DNA of 64,000 nt from Roseihalotalea indica (GTDB lineage Bacteria > Bacteroidota > Bacteroidia > Cytophagales > Cyclobacteriaceae). Position 1 is the first letter of the stretch; every line of letters starts with the position of its first letter. A program made the translations under genes and the position numbers. The notes beneath the pieces are model-generated. The model was not told the DNA's origin, did not search any database, and saw only the letters and a list, made by a program, of their open reading frames with translations. Where the stretch lies: positions 1,150,599 to 1,214,598 of the forward strand of contig NZ_JAINFL010000002.1 of assembly GCF_022458895.1 (NCBI RefSeq), in the 5' to 3' direction. Below are positions 1-7,929 of this stretch, piece after piece.

Positions 1-299
1 TGCACGGTGAAGCTATTGCCGCCGGCATGGTGGCTGAAGCCTACCTCTCTGTTAAGCATAGCCGACTCTCGCCTGAAGAAGCCGAAGAGATTGAAGACTT
101 TATTATGGCCGTTTTTGGCCACTCTGAAATTCCGGCCGACGCAGCCGAAGCGATTGTGGCGCTCACCCGGCAGGATAAGAAAAACGATCAGCATACCATC
201 CGTTGTACTTTATTAGAAGGTATTGGTACGGCTCAGTATGATGTGCCAGTTTCGGAAGAAGACATAAAAGAAGCCCTGGAGTATTACCGAGGGCTCTAG
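1..299 (+). CDS. aroB: 3-dehydroquinate synthase, C-terminal part (5'-truncated)
   Basis: Only the last ~98 residues are present; the reading frame enters the window at base 3. It opens with HGEAIAAGMVAEAYLS, which matches the zinc-binding HGEAVAIGM-type segment of dehydroquinate synthase. After this comes a helical C-terminal part ending in EALEYYRGL. The family enzyme converts DAHP to 3-dehydroquinate in the cytoplasmic shikimate pathway. aroA lies about 450 bases downstream on the same strand, which supports the call. Catalytic residues of the N-terminal NAD domain lie outside the window, so integrity cannot be judged. Confidence 0.85.
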   Translation, partial: HGEAIAAGMVAEAYLSVKHSRLSPEEAEEIEDFIMAVFGHSEIPADAAEAIVALTRQDKKNDQHTIRCTLLEGIGTAQYDVPVSEEDIKEALEYYRGL

Positions 300-352
300 T
301 TAGTAAGAACAGTGCAGAATGGTCAATAGCATACCATTTGGCAAAGATGTTT

Positions 353-595
353 TTATTTCTGCATTAGCTTTTTGCTGTACTTTTCCAGCTCATCTACTGC
401 GCTGTCTGCCAAATCTTTAATACGTTCAGCACTTTCTTCCCAGGCATCTTCCAGATCATACAGTACGTCATTTGCTGATTTATTTAATCTTTTGCGGGTC
501 TTCTGGCCGCTATTGGGTGCCACGAGCAAACCAGCCATAGTGCCGGCGATAGCTCCTAATAAAAAGGCAACAAGGGTTTTTCCTGAGTTATCCAT
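353..595 (-). CDS. YtxH domain protein
   Basis: An 80-residue protein with one N-terminal glycine-rich membrane segment (LVAFLLGAIAGTMAGLLVA). The YtxH hallmark APNSGQKTRKRL follows, and then an amphipathic, charged helix runs to the C-terminus. YtxH family members are small membrane-anchored proteins often linked to general stress, with no known biochemical activity. The gene sits opposite to its neighbours aroB and aroA and appears to be a single transcription unit. The family call rests on the GxxxG plus AP-SG-TR pattern and the length, both typical. Confidence 0.8.
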   Translation of the reverse strand: MDNSGKTLVAFLLGAIAGTMAGLLVAPNSGQKTRKRLNKSANDVLYDLEDAWEESAERIKDLADSAVDELEKYSKKLMQK

Positions 596-751
596 GCATA
601 AAAAAGTTTCGGTGGAGTAAAAAATTAGCTTAATGCATCAATGTACGAAAAAAATAACTAGAACTTCAACCGCACTCTCCTCAAATTTTTTTGGATATTT
701 GCACGGATTGAGGCAATAGAGCCCACGTTTCGTACATAAACTGATTTTCTT

Positions 752-1987
752 TTGCAATCTATTCAAATACAAAAGCCAGACAGCACACTTTCTGCTGAGG
801 TTACGCTACCCTCTTCTAAGAGTGAGAGCAACCGGGCACTGATTATTCAGGCTTTATCAGAAGAAGAAATTATTCTGAAAAACCTTTCCGAAGCGCGAGA
901 TACCCAAACCATGCAGCGGTTATTATCTTCAGCCGAGCCAGAGCTGGATGTGCTGGATGCCGGAACCACTATGCGTTTTCTGATTGCCTATTGTGCGGTG
1001 AACAGTCTGGGAAAAGTGATTAAAGGAACTCCTCGGATGCACCAACGCCCGGTGCGCATTCTGGTAGATGCGTTGCGAGAGATTGGTGCTGACATTCAGT
1101 ATATACAGGAAGAAGGCTACCCACCCGTGCACGTGCGAGGCATGACGCTGGACCAGGAGATGAAGTATGTGCGGATGCGAGGCGACGTAAGCAGTCAGTA
1201 TATTTCTGCCTTGCTTATGATTGCGCCTAAGTTTGATCATGGTTTGTTATTAGAACTCATTGGCAAAGTAGGCAGCCGCCCGTATATTACCATGACCCTG
1301 GGGCTTATGCAGCAATTTGGAGTGACTCATAGCTGGGAGAATGAACGGGCCATCCGGATAGAGCCTAGCGCATATCAGTCAGGTAGCTACACCGTTGAAT
1401 CCGACTGGTCGGGAGCAAGTTACTGGTACAGCCTAGTGGCCTTGGCTGAGCGGGCTGAAGTAAAACTGATGGGCTTACGTAAAGATTCTTTTCAGGGAGA
1501 TCAGGCCATTGTGCGTATTATGGAGAACCTGGGAGTTAAGTCAGCGTTTGAATCTGACGGAGTGCTACTTACACAGCAGGAGAGAACTAAAGACTTCTCT
1601 TTTGATTTTACCGATTGTCCCGATCTGGCGCAGACCGTAGCAGTAGCGTGTGCGGCCAAAGGAGTACACTGTACTATGACGGGGCTGGAAAGCTTACGGA
1701 TTAAAGAAACCGACCGTATTATGGCGCTTCAGCAGGAACTAGCCAAAATTGGAGCAAAGCTGGAAGAAAAAGACAGCACCTGGAAACTAATCCCTAATCA
1801 AGCAGGCATTGTACCTGAAAATCTGATTATTGATACCTACGATGACCACCGTATGGCTATGGCCTTTGCCCCGCTGGTGATGAAGTACCCAATAACATTA
1901 GAAGAACCTGATGTGGTTAAGAAATCATACCCTCGCTTCTGGGAAGACTTGCGAAAAGCCGGTATTGCCGCCGAGATTAGCGGGTAA
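752..1987 (+). CDS. aroA: 3-phosphoshikimate 1-carboxyvinyltransferase (EPSP synthase)
   Basis: Joins shikimate-3-phosphate and phosphoenolpyruvate to give EPSP in aromatic amino-acid synthesis. Visible family blocks are SSKSESNRALI near residues 21-31 (phosphate-binding Lys-Ser), LDAGTTMRFL at 68-77, the RMHQRPVRIL segment, DCPDLAQTVAVA, LRIKETDRI and a late DDHRMAMAFA. The length of 411 residues is slightly short for the family but usual for Bacteroidota. The frame starts at TTG (752-754); no ATG lies upstream of the first conserved block, so TTG is the best start. It follows aroB on the same strand. Its 3' end overlaps by 11 bases a convergent small lipoprotein gene. Confidence 0.95.
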   Translation: MQSIQIQKPDSTLSAEVTLPSSKSESNRALIIQALSEEEIILKNLSEARDTQTMQRLLSSAEPELDVLDAGTTMRFLIAYCAVNSLGKVIKGTPRMHQRPVRILVDALREIGADIQYIQEEGYPPVHVRGMTLDQEMKYVRMRGDVSSQYISALLMIAPKFDHGLLLELIGKVGSRPYITMTLGLMQQFGVTHSWENERAIRIEPSAYQSGSYTVESDWSGASYWYSLVALAERAEVKLMGLRKDSFQGDQAIVRIMENLGVKSAFESDGVLLTQQERTKDFSFDFTDCPDLAQTVAVACAAKGVHCTMTGLESLRIKETDRIMALQQELAKIGAKLEEKDSTWKLIPNQAGIVPENLIIDTYDDHRMAMAFAPLVMKYPITLEEPDVVKKSYPRFWEDLRKAGIAAEISG

Positions 1988-2141
1988 GCACATGATCGGC
2001 TGATTGTTGAGTGCTTACTACCAGATCGGTAGGAGCTTCTACTTTAGAGTAAGTAGGGCACGTTTTGTATGAGCAACTACTGACGGTTGCCAGGAAAATA
2101 ATAGCTAACGTAAATTTTAACACTTTCATACGACCTTTCAT
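1977..2141 (-). CDS. Small putative lipoprotein (54 aa)
   Basis: A 54-residue frame on the minus strand begins MKGRMKVLKFTLAIIFLATV and reaches a lipobox-like VSSC; the mature part has CSYKTCPTYSKVEAP. A second in-frame ATG (2129) also fits, giving 50 residues. A signal peptide with lipidation Cys followed by a short Cys-containing tail suggests a tiny envelope lipoprotein. Function is unknown. It converges on aroA and overlaps its last 11 bases. The frame is short, so the call rests on the good signal peptide rather than on length. Confidence 0.6.
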   Translation of the reverse strand: MKGRMKVLKFTLAIIFLATVSSCSYKTCPTYSKVEAPTDLVVSTQQSADHVLTR

Positions 2142-2357
2142 TTGTGGATGAGCGTAAATTACAACCTATATTAGTAAATATCTTTTTTCCACCAAGAGAA
2201 TTTACCGCCTTTTGACACTTTTTTAAAGCAGGAAGTTCCGAAAAGCGACAAAAAATGAATTGTTAATACAACGCAAAAATTTTCATCTTCGTTTGCATCT
2301 CCGCTGAACTTTCAAAATAACACTTTTTTCGGGCATAAAGGTTATCTATATGACATT

Positions 2358-3380
2358 TTATGCCCATACTTTAGTTCCTTCCGTGCAGTTCTGGCAAATG
2401 TCAATTTGCTGGCGCGATTGTAAAAGCTGGGTCCGGAATTGCCGGTAGGCTTCGCTGTGCCATACTTCCCGGAATGATTTTTCCTGCACACTTCCCAGCA
2501 CGTGGTGGGCATCTTTATCAAAACAGCAGGGCACAATACGCCCGTCCCAAGTCATTACGCAGGAGTGCCACATCTTCCAGCAGTGATCCAGTAGTTTGTT
2601 TTTAATGGCAAAGCTGCCGTCAGCCTGTTGCCGGTAGCGGGCGTATTTTTCCTGGGTTGGTATCAGCGGAGAGCCTTGTTCGTAGTCATAGATCTGAGCT
2701 GTTTTAAACCGGACCTCATCTACCCCGATCTGCCGGGCTAGCTGCTGCACTTCTTCAATCTGATGCTCGTTGGGGCGCACCACCAGAAACTGAAAAATAA
2801 CCTGTGGCGTGCGGGAGCGAAGTTGTTTTTTCCAGCGTATAATGTTTGCTGCCCCTTCAAGCACCTTCGTTAGCTTACCGCCAATCCGATACGACTCATA
2901 CGTTTCCTGCGTGGTTCCGTCAATAGAAATAATCAGGCGATCCAGTCCGGAAGCTACGGTTTTACGAGCCGCTTCATCGTGCAGAAAATGAGCGTTGGTG
3001 GAGGTAGCCGTGTAGATATTTTTTTGAGACGCATATTGAACCAGCTCCAGAAATTGCGGATGCAGATAAGGTTCGCCCTGAAAATAAAGCAGCAGATAAA
3101 TGAGCGTATCCGCTAGTTCGTCAATAACATCTCGGTACAGTTCAATGGGTAGTCGTCCGGTAGGGCGGGTAAAAGAACGCAAACCGCTGGGACACTCCGG
3201 GCAGCGCAGATTGCAGGAGGTGGTTGGTTCTACCGACAGACTGATAGGCAAACCCGAGATATTAGGTTGGCCAGTAAAACGCGAGTGGTAATAACTGCCC
3301 AAGATGCGCGAAGTATTGGCAATTCGCTTAGGCGAGAGTTTGGATACAATATTATAGCTGTCGGCAATACGATTATTCAC
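2358..3380 (-). CDS. Radical SAM/SPASM domain protein
   Basis: A 340-residue enzyme. The radical SAM [4Fe-4S] motif CNLRCPEC lies at residues 56-63 (CxxxCxxC). The C-terminal SPASM-like part contains a conserved HSCVMTWDGRIVPCC segment, then LGSVQE and a closing ICQNC pair, consistent with an auxiliary Fe-S cluster. SPASM enzymes usually modify peptides, proteins or small molecules by radical chemistry; the substrate here is unknown. The start is GTG at 3380. It is the last gene of a minus-strand cassette with a fatty-acid hydroxylase, a ketosynthase fusion and an unknown protein, 32 bases after the latter. That context hints at a lipid-like or polyketide-like product rather than a peptide, but this is inference. 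Confidence 0.85.
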   Translation of the reverse strand: MNNRIADSYNIVSKLSPKRIANTSRILGSYYHSRFTGQPNISGLPISLSVEPTTSCNLRCPECPSGLRSFTRPTGRLPIELYRDVIDELADTLIYLLLYFQGEPYLHPQFLELVQYASQKNIYTATSTNAHFLHDEAARKTVASGLDRLIISIDGTTQETYESYRIGGKLTKVLEGAANIIRWKKQLRSRTPQVIFQFLVVRPNEHQIEEVQQLARQIGVDEVRFKTAQIYDYEQGSPLIPTQEKYARYRQQADGSFAIKNKLLDHCWKMWHSCVMTWDGRIVPCCFDKDAHHVLGSVQEKSFREVWHSEAYRQFRTQLLQSRQQIDICQNCTEGTKVWA

Positions 3381-3412
3381 CGACGCAGTTTACAGAAAAA
3401 AGTAGGCAGAGT

Positions 3413-4330
3413 CTATACTTTACCGACTTTTTCGGGTGAGACCATCGTAGCTGGCGGGGACTGCTTCTTCTTTTGTTCCACCAGTAAGCCGTGCAGCACT
3501 TCGGTAGAGAGACCGTGTAGAGTCAGGCGAAAGCCCGCATTCAGCACAGAGAGCGGTATCATGGGGTGCTTATTGTTAAGCGCTACCAGCTTTTCGGGGC
3601 AGTTCAGGATGGTAGCCGCGTATAAGCCAATCGTTTCATCGAGTTGCAGGGAATTGGATGCTCGCCAGAAATCCCGGTTGGTCAGGAAAAACTGGTACAC
3701 AGGTGTAAAAATTTCAATCGCCGTGCTCAGGTCCAGAAAGTTCGTCCAGCCGTCGCGGAATGGTTCGAAGGGAAAGTCTTCGGTAGAGATAGCAGAGAAA
3801 TCAGGGTTTTCCACTGGCACAATCTGCACCTTCTCCTGCTGCATCAGCTTATTCAGCTTGATCACGAAGTTGTACAGGTTTAAATCGTGCTGGAGAAAGA
3901 GGTTATCCTTCACTTCGGCCAGCCGGGTAGGTTTGAGGGGCGTGGTTTCGAGGGATATGCCGGGCACATTGTCGGCAATAAACCGGAGCACCTCGGAACC
4001 CAGATTGAAATGACGCAGAATCAGGTAATTGGCCTCCGGGGTCACCCAGTACTTCATGCCCCAGTATAAGCTAAGGTGCAGGAGCTTAGGCGAGGTAAGC
4101 ACTTTAGGCCAGAAGACCTTCAGCAACTGCAACACCCCAATGGCCAGGCGGGCGAACAGCCGGACGAAGGGATGTAAAAACTGCCGCGACTTCGATTGTG
4201 AATCGTACAGAAAAGCGGCCTTCGCATTCTGATCAAATGGAATACTGCGGTCGTAAAATAAGGCCTGCCAGGGGCTGGGATCTTGGGGATCATGCTCCAA
4301 CCGATCAAAATAGTCAATAGATGAACGCAT
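3413..4330 (-). CDS. Unknown protein of the ketosynthase cassette
   Basis: A 305-residue protein that I do not recognise. It has no signal peptide. The middle (about residues 50-130) is rich in aromatic and aliphatic residues (VRLFARLAIGVLQLLKVFW, LSLYWGMKYW) and looks helical, possibly membrane-associating. Conserved-looking polar groups include EANYLILRHFNLGSEVLRF and HDLNLYNFVIKLNKL. The last ~25 residues are basic and low-complexity. It lies 3 bases downstream of the ketosynthase fusion, so the two are almost certainly co-translated and likely act in the same pathway. An enzyme or carrier-like partner is possible; nothing in the sequence decides this. Confidence 0.75.
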   Translation of the reverse strand: MRSSIDYFDRLEHDPQDPSPWQALFYDRSIPFDQNAKAAFLYDSQSKSRQFLHPFVRLFARLAIGVLQLLKVFWPKVLTSPKLLHLSLYWGMKYWVTPEANYLILRHFNLGSEVLRFIADNVPGISLETTPLKPTRLAEVKDNLFLQHDLNLYNFVIKLNKLMQQEKVQIVPVENPDFSAISTEDFPFEPFRDGWTNFLDLSTAIEIFTPVYQFFLTNRDFWRASNSLQLDETIGLYAATILNCPEKLVALNNKHPMIPLSVLNAGFRLTLHGLSTEVLHGLLVEQKKKQSPPATMVSPEKVGKV

Positions 4331-4333
4331 CGC

Positions 4334-6199
4334 TTAGAAGTTTCCTAGTTCTCGTAGTTGTAATTCATACAATTTTGCGACCACTTTTGCCGTCTTCACA
4401 ATCCGTTGGGCAATGGGCATAGTCAGTAATTCGGATTGAATGGCCTGCTCAAAGCGCTCGAAGTGGTTATCATTAGCATCGCTGCTTTCGTGATAAAGTA
4501 AAAACGATACCTGATCTTCCTGAAGGTTCAATTGCTCCTGAATCGCTCTTCCCCAACTCCCGGCCATCCGGTTACCCAGCCCCTCAATGATGAACATACC
4601 ACCTAGCAGATCGAAGGGGTTGGGCTGACTGGCCCGGTGAAACATAAAGGCGCTCAATGCCTCGCTTCCCACGTTTTTCTCACCTGATATAATATCTTCC
4701 AGCTTTCCGCCCACATTCTGGTAGTTTTTCTCCAGCAACTGGTAATCCCGGTGCTCATCGCGGGCATGTCGAATAAAGGAAGAGCGTACTTCAAAGAATT
4801 CCATGCTCACGTGCGATGCCGCACGGGCAATCCATTGTGAACCATCCACCACCTGCTGGCGGAGATTCAGTAGTAACTCCCGGTATTCCTCCAGCGATAG
4901 GGTTCCCTGATGGATTTTAGCCACGATGGGCACCTGCCGGAGGTTTGTTTCGAAGGTGATCCACACGTTGGTCAGTTGGCGCACCAGCCACGCCTGGGTT
5001 TCCCCGCCGCTGGTGCGAATGGTAGGAGCCTGAATGGCTTTGGTATATGCGCGAGTTGGTGCTTTCGGAGCACCTACCACCGTCAATTGCATAAAGGAAG
5101 TCAGAAAACGTCCGCTCTCCGGTACCATGCACAGAATTTTCTGTCCGGCCAGTAGCGGTTGTTCCCGGAGCAGTTCTTCCAGCATAATAAATATTGAGGC
5201 TGAGCCGGTATTACCTTTAGTATACAGATTGGTAAACCATTTTTCTTCAGGAATCACCACTCCGCCCTTTTCCATCAGGTTCAGGATAGGTTCTTTAAAG
5301 TAATGGGAGGAATAATGGCAGAGCAGGTAGTCAATGGCATCGGGCTTGATATTTCCCTCATCCACCAACTCAAAAAAACGCCGCACGCCCAGTTTCACAA
5401 TATTGTCTACGAGTTTGATGTCCTGTTTTAGGTTAATAGCTCCAACCCTATCGGCCTGCGTAAAGTCAGCATAGTCCAGCCAAGAGGAGAAAGCAGTATC
5501 ATCCTTGTTGAAGCCAGCGTACATACAAGGATCAAAAAGGTGAGCATAGGAACGAATATCGATCCAGTCGATCGCGAGTGATAGTCCTTGGGGGGCCGGT
5601 TGGGGTTGGAGGAGCAGTGCGCCTGCTCCATCTGAAAGCATCCAGCGTAAGAAATCGGTTTCCAGGGGTAGGTGTTCATTTTTTGATAACTGCCCCTCAA
5701 ATCGGGAGGCCTTGAACATCCGGCTGGCAAATTCACCGGCACAGACCAAGGCATTTTTTTTCTCTCCGAGGAGCACCTGCATCCAGGCATTTTTGATTGC
5801 CATCATCCCACTGCCGCAAACGCCGTGCAGGGTAGCTATCTCGCAGCTGTCCAGTCCGCTTTCGGCGTGTACCATGCTGGCAAAACCGGGCACTGGCAGA
5901 TCGCCCTGAGTAGTAGCGGCGGCCAGGAAGTCTATGGAGGAAGGAGAAATAGTGGCCGAGCTAAGACAGGCATCAATGGCCCGAGCCGCCATGTTGGCTA
6001 ACGAATGCGTTGCCTGTTGTTGACGATCCAACGCATAGTGGCGAGTCTGAATACCGTTTTGGCGAAGCATCCTTTGCCGGGTGCGCGAAGGCTGACCGTG
6101 GATTTTCCCCAGATATTCTTCAATGTCCTCGTTACTGATGGGCTCGCCCGGTAGGAATGCTCCGGTGCTGGTAATATAAGCTTCGGCTTGGTTCATCAT
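4334..6199 (-). CDS. Ketosynthase III / heme-oxygenase-like domain fusion
   Basis: A 621-residue two-domain protein. Residues ~1-375 form a thiolase-fold KAS III-like condensing enzyme with the expected triad: Cys128 (HGVCGSG), His295 (LLCHYSSHY) and Asn330 (KGNTGSAS). After a linker, residues ~400-621 are helical and resemble the heme-oxygenase-like, iron-containing redox enzyme fold. Candidate metal ligands are Glu467/470, Glu482-His483 (RDEHRDY), Glu539 (FIIEGLG) and Asp574/577-His579 (SDANDNHFERF). The last motif differs in spacing from the DxxxH of UndA-type enzymes, so metal binding is unproven. It overlaps the upstream hydroxylase gene by ATGA. Condensation of acyl chains followed by oxidation or decarboxylation is a reasonable inference, but the product is unknown. 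Confidence 0.85.
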   Translation of the reverse strand: MMNQAEAYITSTGAFLPGEPISNEDIEEYLGKIHGQPSRTRQRMLRQNGIQTRHYALDRQQQATHSLANMAARAIDACLSSATISPSSIDFLAAATTQGDLPVPGFASMVHAESGLDSCEIATLHGVCGSGMMAIKNAWMQVLLGEKKNALVCAGEFASRMFKASRFEGQLSKNEHLPLETDFLRWMLSDGAGALLLQPQPAPQGLSLAIDWIDIRSYAHLFDPCMYAGFNKDDTAFSSWLDYADFTQADRVGAINLKQDIKLVDNIVKLGVRRFFELVDEGNIKPDAIDYLLCHYSSHYFKEPILNLMEKGGVVIPEEKWFTNLYTKGNTGSASIFIMLEELLREQPLLAGQKILCMVPESGRFLTSFMQLTVVGAPKAPTRAYTKAIQAPTIRTSGGETQAWLVRQLTNVWITFETNLRQVPIVAKIHQGTLSLEEYRELLLNLRQQVVDGSQWIARAASHVSMEFFEVRSSFIRHARDEHRDYQLLEKNYQNVGGKLEDIISGEKNVGSEALSAFMFHRASQPNPFDLLGGMFIIEGLGNRMAGSWGRAIQEQLNLQEDQVSFLLYHESSDANDNHFERFEQAIQSELLTMPIAQRIVKTAKVVAKLYELQLRELGNF

Positions 6200-6918
6200 G
6201 GTGTTTTGGTACGAAAGAGTTGATCGAAATAAGGCAGAAAGAAACCGTAGTTTCCCCGCACCCGGCGGTGATGCTGGCTATGGCGAAAAGAGAACTTAAG
6301 CCAGTGATCCGGCGATTTTTCAGGTGCCAGATCATAATCCCAGTGCCCTAATGTATTGAGAAGAATACTAAGCACCGGCAGCGAGAGCAGGGCCAGGTAC
6401 TGAAATGAAAATAGGCTGAGCGGAAGGTAGATCACCGTGCCCAGCAAGAAAGCCTCAAACCAGTGAAAGCTGTAGGTCGCGTAGGGAGTAGGCGTAGTAG
6501 ACTGATGGTGCTGATAATGTACCCGGCGAAACAACCAGGGATGATGCAATAAACGGTGACAGGCATAAAAGTGCAATTCATTCCAGAAGAATAGAACCAG
6601 TATTTCAGGAATCAGTGTATACACCTGCAACGACCAGTTGATATGAATAATCTGATGGGCATAGGCAACCTGCACCGGAATGGCCAGCAATGCGAAGACT
6701 ACAATAGAAACCAGCGAACGGCGAATCTCTTTTCTAATCTGTCGGTTCGTCACCGGAGTGGTGTGCATGGATTGCCCTTGTTGGCGGTGAGAGAGCCACT
6801 TTGCTAATCCGCTGGCCAGCCCGGCTGAGATAAAGTACAACAATCCGAAGAAAAGGAGAGTTAGCAGAAAGGTTCTTTCCCAGGAAAGAAATAGCAAGGA
6901 ATCAACCGAAGCCGTCAT
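6196..6918 (-). CDS. Sterol desaturase / fatty acid hydroxylase superfamily protein
   Basis: A 240-residue integral membrane di-iron enzyme. The histidine boxes are all present: HFYACH at 116-121 (HX4H), HYQHH at 134-138 (HxxHH) and HSQHH at 213-217 (HxxHH), with a further His192. At least four hydrophobic segments flank them. Members hydroxylate or desaturate acyl chains, sterols or carotenoids using oxygen. The length fits the compact bacterial subfamily. It is the first gene of the four-gene minus-strand cassette and overlaps the ketosynthase fusion by 4 bases, which suggests that it oxidises the acyl product made by that enzyme. Confidence 0.9.
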   Translation of the reverse strand: MTASVDSLLFLSWERTFLLTLLFFGLLYFISAGLASGLAKWLSHRQQGQSMHTTPVTNRQIRKEIRRSLVSIVVFALLAIPVQVAYAHQIIHINWSLQVYTLIPEILVLFFWNELHFYACHRLLHHPWLFRRVHYQHHQSTTPTPYATYSFHWFEAFLLGTVIYLPLSLFSFQYLALLSLPVLSILLNTLGHWDYDLAPEKSPDHWLKFSFRHSQHHRRVRGNYGFFLPYFDQLFRTKTP

Positions 6919-6962
6919 GCGTGGTATGACAAATTTTAAGAAGGTAACGTCAAATGCATAGA

Positions 6963-6970
6963 TATATTTG
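6963..6970 (+). promoter_or_regulatory. Candidate Bacteroidota -7 promoter element
   Basis: TATATTTG matches the Bacteroidota -7 consensus TAnnTTTG exactly and lies 30 bases upstream of the sugar-kinase ATG at 7001. No clear TTG-containing -33 element is seen at the expected distance, so the call is tentative. Confidence 0.35.
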
Positions 6971-7000
6971 TACCTATGTAAAGGATAATTGTATAAACGG

Positions 7001-7855
7001 ATGATGATACTTATTGCCGATAGCGGCTCAACTAAAACGGATTGGCGCCTGATTGATGAAAGCGGGAAAATTTCTCAGGCCAAAACGGTGGGGTTTAATC
7101 CTTATCATCAATCGTCAGAAGATATTGCCCGGCAGTTACAAGAGGAATTAGTGCCTCAGGTTACCAAAGAAGTAGCAGGTAAAGCCTTAAAAATCTACTT
7201 CTACGGAGCGGGCTGTGCTACCGAAGCGGCCTGTCAGACGGTTGAGAAAGCACTGCAAGAAGTCTTTCCCGATGGTCAGACTGAGGTGCATAACGATTTG
7301 CTGGCCGCCGCCCGGGCACTCTGTGGGCATCAGGCCGGAATTGCCTGCATCATCGGTACTGGAGCTAACTCTTGTTTGTACGACGGTGAAACAATCGTAG
7401 ACAACGTGCCGCCGCTGGGCTATATTCTGGGCGATGAGGGCAGCGCCACCTGGATTGGGAAACAGTTGCTGAATGGTTATTTCAAAAGAGCCATGCCGGA
7501 CGCACTGCGGACACCCTTCGAGAAGCGGTTTGATGTTTCGGTAGGAGAGGTGCTGGATCATGTTTATCGGCAGCCCCAGGCAAATCGGTATCTGGCGCAG
7601 TTCTCTCGTTTTGCTTTTCATCATCTAAAACACCCCTGGATAGCCCAAATGATCTACGAAGGGCTCAACCAGTTTCTGGAGAAGAATGTGGCGCAGTACG
7701 AAAATTATCAGCAGCAGAGCGTACACTTCACGGGTGGGGTAGCGTTCTACTATTCCAACCTGCTTCGGCAGGCGGCGAATGATCGGGGCATTCGCATTCA
7801 GAATATTCTGGAGAGCCCGATTGCCGGGCTTACCTTGTATCATCAGCCGGACTGA
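7001..7855 (+). CDS. BadF/BadG-type N-acetylglucosamine (or MurNAc) kinase
   Basis: About 284 residues of the ASKHA ATPase superfamily, BadF/BadG/BcrA branch. The phosphate-1 motif ADSGSTKTDWRL sits at the N-terminus, a second phosphate loop is GTGANS, and GYILGDEGSATWIGK is the characteristic central signature. Family enzymes phosphorylate GlcNAc or, as in clostridial MurK, both GlcNAc and MurNAc. Being next to murQ suggests amino-sugar recycling from peptidoglycan. An in-frame TTG at 6989 could add four residues, but the ATG at 7001 (or 7004) starts just before the conserved block and is preferred. Confidence 0.85.
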   Translation: MMILIADSGSTKTDWRLIDESGKISQAKTVGFNPYHQSSEDIARQLQEELVPQVTKEVAGKALKIYFYGAGCATEAACQTVEKALQEVFPDGQTEVHNDLLAAARALCGHQAGIACIIGTGANSCLYDGETIVDNVPPLGYILGDEGSATWIGKQLLNGYFKRAMPDALRTPFEKRFDVSVGEVLDHVYRQPQANRYLAQFSRFAFHHLKHPWIAQMIYEGLNQFLEKNVAQYENYQQQSVHFTGGVAFYYSNLLRQAANDRGIRIQNILESPIAGLTLYHQPD

Positions 7856-7897
7856 ATTTTTTCCGGTTTATCCGATCCTTTTTCTCGTTACCCGAGT

Positions 7898-7905
7898 TAT
7901 GTTTG
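7898..7905 (+). promoter_or_regulatory. Candidate -7 element for murQ
   Basis: TATGTTTG fits TAnnTTTG and lies 24 bases before the preferred murQ ATG at 7930. It overlaps the alternative TTG start at 7903, which argues against that start if the promoter is real. No -33 element is evident. Confidence 0.35.
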
Positions 7906-7929
7906 CGTTACATCATCAATCTCAATTTT

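Noticed and set aside
3267..4013. A 248-codon open frame antisense to the radical SAM gene and the unknown cassette gene
   Set aside because: It is the shadow of two well-supported minus-strand genes, spans the gap between them, and its composition (Ser/Arg-rich) shows no domain.
7187..7624. A 145-codon minus-strand frame inside the sugar-kinase gene
   Set aside because: Opposite strand of a gene with clear ATPase motifs; no recognisable domain.
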